Part shown: positions 36,801-47,656 of the stretch, piece by piece
How the letters are laid out: the number at the start of each line of letters is the position of its first letter
Position numbering within the stretch: position 1 is the first letter of the stretch
Origin: Branchiostoma floridae
Lineage: Eukaryota; Chordata; Leptocardii; Amphioxiformes; Branchiostomatidae
Reading direction: 5' to 3'
Assembly (NCBI RefSeq): GCF_000003815.2
Contig: NC_049990.1
Location: 7,527,010 to 7,591,009, forward strand
DNA length: 64,000 bases
The notes under the pieces: model-generated
The model's input: only the letters and a program-made list of their open reading frames with translations
The model's database searches: none
What the model was told of the DNA's origin: nothing
Translations under genes and position numbers: made by a program

Positions 36801-37354
36801 CAGTACGTGTGGTTTGAAGGGTACCTGCAGCACAAATCTACCATGGACAACGGCAGCAACATCACAAGTCTGGATGCAGCATTGCCTGAGGTAAGTATAG
36901 GGATATAGACCTGTACATCTTTATCTATACATCTGTTCCTATGATGTGTTTGTGCTGCATCATGCTTCCAATATGTTATTCTTATGTGAGCCTACAAAGG
37001 TGCCAGGAAGGGAAGACAATTTACAAATCTCCTGAAACACCATTTAAGTCAATCATTGCTCATGTTGTATTATATTTTCCCAACCACTTGAAGAATATCT
37101 TGCTTACAGCAAAACTAAAAACATGTCTCACCTGTAGGTAAGACTGACCACAATAAATCTCACCTGTACACAAGACTGACCACAACAATTCTCACCTCCC
37201 GTTTCAGCTGACTGACCTGGAAGACCAGCATGTGGAGTCCACTGTCCAGGAGAACACAGCTCCCACACTGAAGAAGAAAAACAGACTGCAGAAGCTCAAG
37301 AGGTGGTTCCAGCGAAAGGGCCGCAAGTTTGTCAACAAGATCCGCCGCCGCTAA
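33820..37354 (+). CDS. Gene R: inverted paralogue of gene L with four repeats
   Basis: Unrecognised family, same architecture as gene L. Coding exons: 33824-33928 (exon starts at 33820), 34164-34244, 34981-35208, 35389-35483, 35892-36035, 36203-36890 and 37208-37354, giving 495 residues. The start ATG is four bases after the acceptor in both copies. The likely coiled coil is at about 139-205. Residues about 275-439 hold three full 42-residue repeats plus a degenerate fourth (core reduced to SDLQYVWFEGYLQ). The last 48 residues, ending QKLKRWFQRKGRKFVNKIRR, differ from gene L at only four positions, against much more change in the repeats. All frames are open, so both copies look functional. 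The basic tail could bind nucleic acid or membrane; this is speculation. Confidence 0.85.
34520..34840. repeat. Intronic minisatellite in gene R with higher-order pattern
   Basis: Seven units of 41-43 bases occur in the intron between coding exons 2 and 3. The two unit types are A (CACACACAGGTAAACACACC core) and B (CATAGACAAAA-containing). The order is A-A-B-A-A-B-A', i.e. a higher-order period of about 127 bases. The family matches the gene L array, but there the units alternate as dimers, so the two arrays have evolved separately. Confidence 0.88.
36375..36872 (+). repeat. Four coding repeats in gene R
   Basis: Four in-frame units, of 126 to 129 bases where complete, are homologous to the five in gene L. 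The fourth is degraded. Cys replaces Trp in the YVWYE core of units 2 and 3, as in one unit of gene L. The copy-number difference (four against five) is the main length difference between the two proteins. Confidence 0.9.
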
Positions 37355-37382
37355 AGCCGTGAGGGTAGCTAGACTGTCTGAT

Positions 37383-37576
37383 ACGAGCGATCGCTGTTGT
37401 TGTTTATATTCGGGGTATTGGACGATTGTTGCCTACCAGGATGTCAGTAGATTGGATCAAAAATTGATATTCAAATTAGTGGCACAAATTACTGGTTAAT
37501 ATGTAAATCAATCTTTTGGAAAACAGCTGCTTTTTGCCTACCACTGCGTCACTGTGACATCATCGCGATCGCTCGT
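37383..37576. mobile_element. MITE present only in the right arm
   Basis: The inverted termini TACGAGCGATCGC / GCGATCGCTCGTA flank about 170 noncoding bases just after the gene R stop. At the matching place in the left arm (about 19.71 kb) sequence runs straight through from the GCTAGACTGTCTGAT block to the AAGTTATT block, so the element inserted after duplication. The target duplication is two bases (AT or TA; the palindromic ends make it ambiguous). Confidence 0.75.
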
Positions 37577-37760
37577 ATTTTGGTCTAAGTTATTTGGCTT
37601 GTGATGTGAATCACTAAAACCTTTTTTGTGTGATAAGTGTGCACTGTACATGTGTATTGACTGCAATTTTCTTAAATGTAAGCTAAAACCACAAAAGGAA
37701 CAAAGTAGTGGCAGGGAACAAAGACAAGCTTGTCCCTCAGTTCCAAAGAAAAAAAAAACA

Positions 37761-37766
37761 AATAAA
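37761..37766 (+). terminator. Polyadenylation signal of gene R
   Basis: AATAAA lies 407 bases past the stop (about 210 if the inserted MITE is ignored). It is conserved in position with 19515-19520 of the left arm. Confidence 0.5.
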
Positions 37767-38009
37767 TTTAAAAAAAAACACAAAATGTAATCATGTACAG
37801 TCAGCAAAAGTTGTTAATGCTTTCACTGAGCCTTTTGTTTTGGGTTGCATACCCATCAGTGTGTCATCACAGAAGTGTTGTAGTGGTAATATTTTGCTTT
37901 GGCACATCTCCCAGTGTATCCCAATGTCTATAAGATAAGCATAAAGTGTAGTGAAGATTCATGTTTTTAATGTGTATCAAATGCATATAAAATGGTTGAT
38001 TAGATAATT

Positions 38010-38490
38010 GAGCTGTGTGGAAAGCTCATGGTAAGTTGATCGTACCAATCATGGGATAGAAGTACAAATCAGGAAGTGCTATCTTCCTTTGTACTGTAGA
38101 TGTATGTTCTTAATGTGTAAAGCAACATGAAAAGTGTACAGAAGAACTACCGGTAGCAGAATGTAAGATCTTAGATGACATACTTGAGTCTTGCAGAGAG
38201 CTCATAGAAAGTTGATATGGCGATCAGGAAGTATAACCTTCCATTGTAATGAAGATTTTTTTACATATTTTCAATGTGTAAAGCATTATGAAAAGTGTTC
38301 AGAAGAAGAACTAACAGTATCTAAGATCATGGATATAATACTTGAGCTAGGAAGAAAGCTCATGGAAATTGGACGCCCCAACTATGGGATAGGGGTACAA
38401 ATCAAGAAGGGTAATATTGATTTGTAGCATTATGAAAACTATGCAGAAGAATGTACAGTATCTTAGATGAAATATTTGAGCCTTAGAGAA
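38010..38490. repeat. Degenerate tandem units after gene R
   Basis: A block resembling GAAAGCTCATGG-AAGTTG recurs near 38020, 38200, 38357 and 38490. Each copy is preceded by a (T/C)TTGAG(C/T) block and followed by text such as ATCAGGAAGT. The spacing is about 130-180 bases. The first unit lies inside the inverted duplication, the later ones outside it. Confidence 0.5.
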
Positions 38491-40123
38491 AGCTCAGGAA
38501 AGTTAGTGAGCTGCGAGATAGGGTGGCGTGTATCAGTGCCGAGGAGGACCTTTAACTTCAAGGCAGCCATAGCGAGAAGTTCATGTAGGAGAGACCAAAA
38601 CCAAGGTATAAGAGGCATTGTAGCCAGCATGAAGCATTCTTAAATATGAAATTTTGAGGTGGTGAAGAGAATACCAAGATATAAGAGACATTGTATGGGG
38701 CATTCTTAAATATGAAATTTTGAGCCAGTGTTGGGAACACTGACATATAAGAGCCAGGTTGGGGTATGCTTGTAAACATAGAATAAACAGAATCTCTTGA
38801 GAAAATAAATTGACTCTGTCATTACTGAATGTGGTGTGCAAGATACATGAGTGCCTGTTGTATGAATAGTTAAAGAGTAGAATCAAATTCATTTACTGGT
38901 AGTATAAATACTATGCACAAATATATCATAACTAAACGAATTTAAGAAAACAAGGATTCCTTTTATCTGCCCAAGGTGTTATGGTGTCATAACGCCTCAT
39001 CCTTTGCTATAACCACCGAATGAAACCATGTCGTTCCCTTTGCTCACTCAGTTGTTTTATTTGGTGCTTAGAGCCAGGTCCTTTGCTATAACCAACAAGT
39101 GAGCAAAGCAAACAAAGTGTATGTTGATTTGGCTGCTTCTCACTTCTTTGTAATAATGGAAATGTTTACTAAGAACATTGCACATGCCTGACTGGTGAAG
39201 AAAATGGATTTTGAGCCTTCTGAGCATTTTTGCCATTTAATAGTACAATAATTCAAACATATTTCTTTCTTAGTAATATCTAATCTAAGATGTGAACAAT
39301 TGCTCAGGCAACCTTTTTGCCACTTTTATCTTATGCAAGTACTTCTTAGAGTCAGTACTTTTTAATGAAATGTAAATAGTAAATAATAACAAATCATTAA
39401 AAAAACAGCTCATATTTCTGCCCATTCTAAACATCAACTGCCTATGTATATATTGAGCTGCAATGTATTGAAGTGCGTTACCATAATCTAGGTGGAAAAT
39501 TACACTATTCAGATATACAGATATGAGAAACTTTTATATAACACAATGTCAGTCAGGAAATATAAATACTATAATCGACATCAAATTTCTCGACTACTTC
39601 ATTTAAAACTTTCAGAGGAGGGAAAAAGGGACCATTTTGTGACTCCTTACTCCCTATACTTTTACTGCATAAGTTTTTAGGTCATAACCTGACCTTGTAT
39701 TGCAACATTTCTGACTGCTGTTAGATACATATAAACTAATTAGCCCCTAAAGTTAGGGTACCAAGAAAAGGTGAACATTAAAGATACAGTTCTTGCATTT
39801 TGGTGCCTTGTTAGAATGTTAGGATAGTAATACATGCAGTGGAACATGTACACAGTATTGCATGTAGGACAAAGGGGGAGTTGCGTCCTTTGTGATGCGA
39901 GTGAATGTAACCTTACTGGGCTGGTGGCCACTCCTTAGCCAGCTTTGATACTACATTTGTATTTTATGCCACTGGTAAATCTGCCTGGAGATTACCATAC
40001 AGTTTGGTCTTACCCCTAGTACTTACTGTAAAAAAAACTGGAGTGTTATGCCTAATGGCAAGTTACTGGTGATGAAAAACAAACAGATTTCGAGCCCTAG
40101 TTTGGGTCCATCTGGTCTGTGCA

Positions 40124-43100
40124 TCACTGTTGAGATCCTGATGGTTCTACAGCCTCTGCTAACTGAACCACGTTCTGTGCCTGCAGCAAGGACGGCTTGT
40201 CAATCATTTTGCCCTCGTACACAAACGCCCCCTGGAGAAAATAGACGGAAATGCATCATGAGTGCAAGATATTGTTTGGGGTCTGTTTCACATAGTTGTT
40301 TTGAAACCTGTGTTAGGACCTGCTATAAAAGCTAAAGCTAAGCTAAAGTTGCCCATACATCAGAACAAGGGGGCCAACCTCCTTCATCAGAAGATGCATC
40401 GTGCCTGGCACCCATCTCCGCTTCAAAGCCCTGGGCCACACATTGGTGCAAGCACTACAGCAGGGGGCTAGTTCACTGGTAGTGAAGTGTGTTCAGTTTC
40501 CATACTCTTCCTCTTACAGAGAAAGAAGTATGTATTTTGAAAAGTCTTTAGTATAACCCGGCTACAGCATCCAGTCTTCCTTGGTAGTCTCCCATCCAAG
40601 TACTGACCCAACTGTACGTTTTTTAACTTCTTAGATCAAGGGATTGGGTGTGTCACGGCTGTAAACCAGAACCTGTCATATGTACCATAAAACTCAGCAT
40701 TCCCACCTTGCCCTCCTGTTGGTGCTGCTGAAACGCCTGGATGAGACCACGTGCCCAGACGACCCTCTCAGGACTGGGGGAAAACGCCTGCTGGACAATG
40801 GGCACCTGCAGGGGGTGGATCACCTGTTTACCTGCAGAAACAAACAACAAACAATAATGGTAAACAACTCAAGGAAATGTCATAATCCTCTTTGGTTGCA
40901 ACTTAGAGGTTTTAGGTTGGTAAAAGGTGATGTTACATGTATAACTTCTGTCTTAACTTGCGAGAATCAAGCTCATGCACGTGCCTTGCATCCTCCACAT
41001 ATTTGCATGTTTGTGACATGAAATAATATTGCAAAGACAGTTATCACTTAATCTAGCAAAGCCTTATCAAATACCTGTAAACCCCATCTTGGCTCCTTCC
41101 TCTGATTGTCTTCTCAAGCTCTCTGTGTCTAAGGAGAAAAAATCAATGGTACCCGTAAACATTAAATTTCTAAAAGTGAAAATGATTATTTGGGCTAGCT
41201 CTTATCTAGAAGACAAATGTAAGAGTCCATTGATTAAAATAAACATTCATTTTATTACACTTTGGAGAAAACTTGAGATTGTTGACTCTGTCGAGCAATC
41301 TATCTTAAGGCAAATTTCCTTACAAATCCAACCATTTCCCATCCAACCATCAATCAAAGTCCTTCCGGTTTAGGGCAGTGCCCATCTCCATTTCAGTAGC
41401 CTTGGGCCACACAACTTCGTGCAATCACTACAGTAGAGGGCTGGCTAGTCCACGGGTAGTGGTCTGTGTTCAACTTCCATACTCTTTCCTGAATGCTGAG
41501 AAAGCAGCATGTACCCTTTCTAAAGACTTTAGTATGACTCAGCCGGGGATCGAACTCACAACCTACCGAATGCAAGGCAAACTCTCTACCCACTTGGTCA
41601 TTGCACCAGTTCCATTCAGCATTGACCTACCTTTAAAGTCTATGGACACCAGGTCGATGGCCTGTAGGCCAAAGGCCTTTGCCGTGACAACAACCTTCTG
41701 TCTGGCATACATCAGCTCCTTAGCATCACTGGTCCTGCTGGCTCCTGGGAAACAAAATACAAATGTAGGTTCAAGTGTGATGGGATCTAAAATCATCTAA
41801 TTCTATTTAAAAAAAATTGTGGCTGCCGAAAATGCTTTTCAACACATCTAATGCATATATTGCTGTGGATTAATACGAAATGTAATTCACTTGTGTTAGT
41901 AGGACTGTCATTCAGCACCAGGGACAGCTAAAGTTGTGTTAGTGGGACAGTAAAATCAGCACCAGGGACAGCAACACGTTCTATAGAGACAATGCCTGGT
42001 GTTAAAAGTCAATTCTGTAATTGCCCCTTTTGCTGAAATGGATGTTTCAATAGAAAAACGTCCACTTCAAACACCCACCTATATCAGCACAGAAGTCGTC
42101 AGACCCGAAGGTGACAGCAGCTAGTCTGAAGGGAGACATGTCGACCAGGTTGAAAGCCTCCTCTAGAATAGCCTGGAGGTTCATCAAGCCTCTCGCACTC
42201 TCCACCATTGTGATCAGGTTGAAGATGGGGTTGGCCTCTATCTCTGCCACTGCAGCGTTTAGGTTTGCAGCAAACTGTGGGAGCAAAATGTAGGGTGATG
42301 GGTAGTCCCATAGCCTTTTTAGACTTTAGGGTCAGTGGGTTGTTAAACCACTGTCTAATATAAGGCGGATCCATACCTCTCCTTCCACCAACTTTTACGC
42401 CCCCAATCAAAGTCAGGTGCACATTTTTACACCTATGTGGAGTGAGAAAAGTTACAAGCAAAGTGCCTTTCCCAGGGAAAAAAGTGAAGCCAGGAACATC
42501 AGTAGTCAAAAGTGTGACTTCTAGACAATTTTGTCTCTCCACTACATCCATCTGTATAAAGATAAACTGTTGTTCCTCACCTGTTGAAGTTCCTCTACAC
42601 TGTCCACCTTAGGCAGCATGATGCCAGAGGGCAGGTTCTTGGCTCGTAGAATAGCCAACAGGTCCTGTTGGGAACAAGTCATAGAATATCAAAACATATA
42701 TTATACCATTATTTACCAATATTAGTAAATCACAATTGTGGACAAGTTTGTGCTACATGACTTCTATATCTGTATCTGTATCTACAGATGTATATGCGGC
42801 CCTTTGGCGCAATGTTTTGACAGGATTCTATTCAAGTCAGGCTCCTGTTTATTAATCCTGAGTTTCAAGTAAATTTAATAATCCAAAGTGACATATGGAT
42901 GGTCAGACAGACCAAAATAGGCAAACATGTTGTGTTATAGCCTAATAATAATACTTGTAAAAGTGACACTAGGGAGGTAGCATATGCAAATCTGATCATG
43001 GCTCAAATTACATTATTTCAGTCATCTTCAATATACAATTCATGTTAAAGGGCTTGTATTCTTTTCGTTTGCCAAATTACAAGTTGACGTTGTTGATGTT

Positions 43101-46100
43101 TTTTTTTCTACAACTCCACTGGAAGCTATGAGAAGGATAAGTACAACTTACATCATCAGCCAGCTCACTGTCCACAGAGTTGACTCTGACCACACACTCT
43201 GTCCTGCCGAAGTCAACCTCATCCAACATTCTTGTTATATTAGCTCTGGCCTCATCCTAGGAGAAAGGAAAGAAGGCAACTCTTTGCTTAGGCCACAGTA
43301 AGTAAATTTTATGGATGGATGACATTGTATGCAGACTCCAAATCTAATGGACCTGTAAGTGTAATTTAACTATCTTACTATAGTTACGGTAGGGGTATTT
43401 GGTACACAGTCCTACTACCAGTTTTCATGTTTAAAATTTCTGGATTTTAAGCATCAAACAGCTGTTGGATTACCATAACAATGACAAAGAATACAGTCTC
43501 AGTGTATTGACTTTAAGGATGGGAAAGAGGCATAACTTTTCTTTTATATACTAAATTCAGGGCTCGAAATACACTTTTCAGTCAACTTGCACCTGTGCAA
43601 GTTAAGCCAAAGGTAACTTGCACCAAAAGAAACTTACTTGCACAACCCAAAATAGTGAACTGTTAACCCCTTTTAATATCTCCTCTTCTGAAAATCTGCA
43701 AATGTACGTGAGTAAATGGGGATACACAAAGACCACATGTTTGGATATTTGTTTTTCCGTAGCATATTTTATTTTTGGTTTGAAATTGTACAAACTGTTT
43801 CATAAAAACTGTGAATTTAGGCTCAATCAAAGACATTTCAATGTCTACAACTCGATAAGATCCATAGATTTCTTCTGGACTCTTCAGTTTCTGGACAGTT
43901 ACCCGTCATTCACTTTCCCTGTCATGCTTCTTGCACAAATTTTGAAGAAACATTACTTCTTTCTCGTTTTGAATCCTAAGGGACTACTTGAGTGTATATT
44001 TCATTACTTGGAAAGCATTTTCAGACAGCTTGTAGCAATAGTTTCCGTTGTCTTCCAGAAAATATCTTATTTCCATACTAGTAGGCCGAGTGATTACACT
44101 TCCAGTCGGTCCAAATCGCTTGTAAATCTCCCAACATAAGTAGATCCTAGCTTTTTTGAAATACACAAACAGTCGTTTTTCATGTTATAGTTTGGTTTAA
44201 GTCTGCCCTTGTACCCATACAAAGTCAGTAAAAGTACCCATGAGAGGTTTCCAACATGCGTAAATAACCAAGATGGCGGAGCCGGCAACATGAAAATCTC
44301 TCGTGCGTCAGTTGAGTGCAGGTGATCTAAGGTAAAAAAACCTCAAAGTAAAGGTCTAGACTCTATAGGAAATTTTATAAAACTCTTGGCAAAACTTTTG
44401 CGACTCGTAATGATTTGTAATAACCTCCATAACATGACCGGGAAACATCCAGACCACTGACGGGGAAAGTGAATGACGGGGAATTGACCTGACACCGACT
44501 CTTCGAGTGACATCCATCACAGCAACTAGTCTTAAGCATCTCCAGAATGAAGTGGTAGAACGACTCAATACAATACATATAACTGGAAAAACCAGTTGAA
44601 CATATTAAAGTCACTAATTAGTATGCAAATGTAACTCATATGCAAATCAAGGTAAGACAGCACCATAGGAATCATTAGCATTGTAGAGATGGATTTGTCT
44701 AAAATAAATAGTTTACCTGGATGTCTAACCAAATTTAGAAATAACAAATTTAGGCTTTTTTTTATTTAGTGTTATCTTCTTTTACCTTTCAATGACAGAC
44801 AATATTCTCGGTGTGTGTAAGCTTTTTCTAATGTCAGGTATTAGAGGACAAAAGTAACTTGCACTGGTACAAGTTTGGTCTAAACTTACTTGCACCACAC
44901 CAATTTTACTTGCACAAACATGCATTTGCATGTGGTATTTCGAGCCCTGAAATTATTATACTAGTAATAAACCAAAAACAAGTTCCAAACCTTTTTGTTT
45001 GCTGCTACACCATCCTCACAATCCAACACAGCACAGTCCACATCCAGTGTCGGAATCTTGAGAATTTTCCTCTCATCGTTCCCAGGAACGTACATGAGCG
45101 CCCGTCTGGGTCTATAGGGTGGCGGCTCCTGTGCTGTGCAGTAGGAGCGTAGGCTGGACGATACTCTGGGTAACGTACGGCACAGCACCCTGCAAGGAAA
45201 AATATGGTGAAGAAGGTTAGACATCCAGGTAATATTAAAGATACAGCAAAGAATTACTGGAAATGTGTCCGTAGCATTAGTGGTCACATTAAACTTAGAA
45301 GGCAGTTGAAGTGCTTTAAATGGCAAAAGGATGTTTCTTGGACTGCCACAAATAAATATTTTCACAGACGACGTTGCGCGTTGTGTGATATATCTGTAGC
45401 AAGGCCATCATCATCATAACAACACTCAACAGTGTTATATTTCGTGTTTTAAAACTAAATTATACTACGTAAAAACGCTATAGCTCGGGTTCATTTGTGT
45501 ACTCCATATCATTTAGGCTGTCATGAAATATTCTCAACTTCCTTGATATCGCTTTTCCACACAGACTGTAGCAGTGAAGGGGATCCGCAGGTCAATCCGC
45601 CATGCAAATTGATGGTGGTCGATTATAGTTCAGGGCCTAAAACTTCAAGATTTTTTTCCTGGTCAAATGGGTAGAAATCCTGGCAGTTTTGAGGTGGGTG
45701 TGACAGGGGAGGGTTTCAACTTTGTGATTAGGGCCAAAAAGCTGAGTTTGTGTGGTTTTTAGGGGGTATAAAGTTGGGACTTTTTTGTCCTAGCACATGG
45801 CCTCCTCACTGGGTTGTGGTGCGGTTTTGAGGTCATGGGTCAATCTTTCAGTTTCCCGGAAGTTCTCGCCGTTAGATTCATGCCGAAATGTGGTTTTTCG
45901 GATAGCTGAGATGTCGGGCTTTCATATGAGGGTATGTTTGTGTGCCAGTAACGTCAGATAGTTGAGTTACTAACAGTTGCTTTCTCCTCTTTTTTGTATA
46001 GGAACCCACTGTTTAGAGGCTGCAAATTGAATCACCTGCGGATACCCTGAAGTGTTCCAGGTATCACCCTGCCCTCCCCCTTTTTAGCTATTTTGGGGCT

Positions 46101-47656
46101 GAATACACCTCCATATGTGTGAAATATGGTCCCAGGGGACATGCCATGCTAAATTTGTTGAGAATTTCCTATATTTTAGCTGTTTTGGGTTCACTGGTGT
46201 GCTAATGGGCACTGCTTACAATGAAAATTGCCATTGGTGTAAAATGACTTGAGAGGGAGGATGGACTCTAGAGTCTATCACTCTTTCATTTGACCTGCAT
46301 TTTATTGGCAATTGCAAAAGTAAATTATGAATAGTCCAAAAGAGTTAGGTTGGACGTGAACCACGTTATTTGGCAACGTCCCAGGGGAGGAGCCGCGAAA
46401 GCGGTCGAGCTCATGGATACAGGAGGTGTGTTACTAAGCCCCATTATCTTGTGTTTTGCTAACTATTTTGGGATGTTAGCATGATGTTAGCATGTGACAG
46501 GTATTATGACAGCATACCAGAGTCTGTCAGTGCCATTTTCATAACAAAAAATGACGAAAGTGGTGTGTGCATTGAGTGAAATTGGCTTTGACCTACTTTA
46601 TTAAGTGCCCAGCACACACCTTCTGAAAGTCCCTACAAAGCCTCTGAAACAACACTTCATGACCAAATTTCAGGTCTCTGTCACTGTAGAGGCAGTCTCT
46701 GTGTGTCAGAGTGAATAGCTTTTGGCATTTCTTGGCCTACATATGCCAGGTTTCTTGAAAACAGCTCTTGGTATATATGCCCTGCCCCCCCCCCCCCCCT
46801 TCAGACTCTGATGGCAGCCATGATACCTGTAATAAAAGTGAGTCCCAGGGGAGTATAAATCATTGAAATTCTTTCATACTTAGGATAATATGTAACAACC
46901 CCTGTCTCCATTGTATGATAAAACTTTTTTTGTAAAATTCTGAACTTGGGCTCTGTGAAGGGGATCCGCAGGTCAATCCGCCATGCAAATTGATGGTGGT
47001 CGATTATAGTTCAGGGCCTAAAACTTCAAGATTTTTTTCCTGGTCAAATGGGTAGAAATCCTGGCAGTTTTGAGGTGGGTGTGACAGGGGAGGGTTTCAA
47101 CTTTGTGATTAGGGCCAAAAAGCTGAGTTTGTGTGGTTTTTAGGGGGTATAAAGTTGGGACTTTTTTGTCCTAGCACATGGCCTCCTCACTGGGTTGTGG
47201 TGCGGTTTTGAGGTCATGGGTCAATCTTTCAGTTTCCCGGAAGTTCTCGCCGTTAGATTCATGCCGAAATGTGGTTTTTCGGATAGCTGAGATGTCGGGC
47301 TTTCATATGAGGGTATGTTTGTGTGCCAGTAACGTCAGATAGTTGAGTTACTAACAGTTGCTTTCTCCTCTTTTTTGTATAGGAACCCACTGTTTAGAGG
47401 CTGCAAATTGAATCACCTGCGGATACCCTGAAACCCTAACATGTTACGCCCCCCTCCCCCTTCCCTTCGGACGACAGAACCACCCGTCAATTCACCACGT
47501 CAGTGATAAAACAAGCAGCCGACGATCTGCAGGACCAAGATATAGTGATCAGCAATCTAGAGCCAAACTTTCGCCCAAATCGGCCGAGCAATTACGACAA
47601 AATCTTAGAAAGATGGATCTGACAGCTCACCGTCCTAATTTCGTGGGCGCCGCCAT
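40124..47656 (-). CDS. CLYBL: Citramalyl-CoA lyase, mitochondrial (CLYBL), copy A
   Basis: CLYBL cleaves citramalyl-CoA in mitochondria and belongs to the CitE/malate-synthase-like TIM-barrel family. Exons on the minus strand: 47656-47631, 45189-44991, 43256-43152, 42664-42581, 42274-42079, 41744-41631, 41128-41075, 40831-40707 and 40231-40124, giving 336 residues (human 340). The N-terminus MAAPTKLGRVLCRTLPRV is Arg-rich without acidic residues, a good mitochondrial presequence. Family motifs are PRRALMYVPGNDERKI, AVLDCEDGVAANKK, the metal ligands Glu163 (VESARGLMN) and Asp198 (GSDDF), ARQKVVVTAKAFGLQAIDLV, and the C-terminal GKMIDKPSLLQAQN with the catalytic Asp312 (human Asp320, from memory). 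Exon 1 sits in a CAAAATGGCGGC context (YY1-like). Intron 1 carries the 478-bp direct repeats. The copy looks intact. Confidence 0.94.
40405..40575 (-). repeat. SINE fragment in CLYBL-A intron 8
   Basis: This matches the 3' two-thirds of the SINE at 41372-41611: the CACCCATCTCC...CTTC block, GGGCCACACA, CACTACAG, GGGCTAGT and the AAAGTCTTTAGTAT block appear in the same order. The tRNA-like head is missing. Confidence 0.6.
41372..41611 (-). repeat. tRNA-derived SINE in CLYBL-A intron 6
   Basis: On the minus strand the element starts GTGCAATGACCAAGTGGGTA, with a box-A-like stretch, followed about 40 bases on by GGTTGTGAGTTCGATCCC, a good box B. A tRNA-unrelated body follows. The cloverleaf cannot be folded fully, so it is a SINE and not a tRNA gene. 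Confidence 0.7.
42300..42500 (-). repeat. SINE fragment in CLYBL-A intron 4
   Basis: This shares ordered blocks with the copy at 100-325, including GGAAAGGCACTTTG, GGTGGAAGGAGAGG, CAACCCACTG and AAAAAGGCTATGG. The ORF crossing it is a chance reading of the repeat joined to exon 5. Confidence 0.6.
43558..44949. mobile_element. TIR element, CAGGGCTCGAAAT family, long copy
   Basis: The ends CAGGGCTCGAAATAC and GTATTTCGAGCCCTG are the same as in the element at 10665, and the target duplication is again five bases (AAATT). Near both ends are TTGCAC / GTGCAA palindromes equivalent to the CTGCAC / GTGCAG ones of copy 1. At 1.39 kb it is the longer relative. The 173-codon plus-strand frame inside has no recognisable transposase features, so it is probably non-autonomous. 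It lies in CLYBL-A intron 2. Confidence 0.75.
45574..46051. repeat. 478-bp direct repeat, copy 1 (LTR-like)
   Basis: This is identical base for base, as far as I can compare by eye, to 46955-47432. Its ends form an imperfect inverted repeat: AGGGGATCCGCAGGT at the left and ACCTGCGGATACCCT at the right. It contains a TATA-like GGGTATAAAGTTGG about 195 bases in. The pair brackets 903 unrelated bases. The layout suits a small non-autonomous LTR-type element or two insertions of one TIR element. No five-base target duplication was found around the pair. Confidence 0.75.
46955..47432. repeat. 478-bp direct repeat, copy 2 (LTR-like)
   Basis: This is the second copy, offset exactly 1381 bases from the first. 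It ends 199 bases short of CLYBL-A exon 1, so the whole arrangement sits in intron 1. Lack of differences implies recent origin, gene conversion or an assembly artefact. A run of 13 C near 46787 lies in the spacer. Confidence 0.75.

Larger units (their letters stand above)
37355..40123. other. Intergenic region after gene R
   Basis: This holds the gene R 3' UTR, the 37383-37576 MITE, the conserved AATAAA, the end of the right inverted arm (about 38.1 kb) and a run of degenerate tandem units at about 38010-38490. No coding exon is supportable from 37355 to 40123. The last part should include the 3' end of the CLYBL gene on the minus strand. Confidence 0.5.

Noticed and set aside
41530-41611. 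Possible tRNA gene on the minus strand
   Set aside because: Boxes A and B are present but the acceptor and anticodon stems do not pair; it is the head of a SINE with a long non-tRNA body.
42099-42551. 150-codon minus frame
   Set aside because: It reads through a SINE fragment into CLYBL exon 5 in the wrong frame.
43618-44139. 173-codon plus-strand frame
   Set aside because: It lies wholly within a TIR element, shows no transposase motif or coding bias and begins inside the subterminal repeat.
44961-45365. 134-codon minus frame starting upstream of CLYBL-A exon 2
   Set aside because: Only the 45189-44991 part is coding. A good acceptor precedes it and a phase-matched first exon at 47656-47631 gives a proper mitochondrial presequence.
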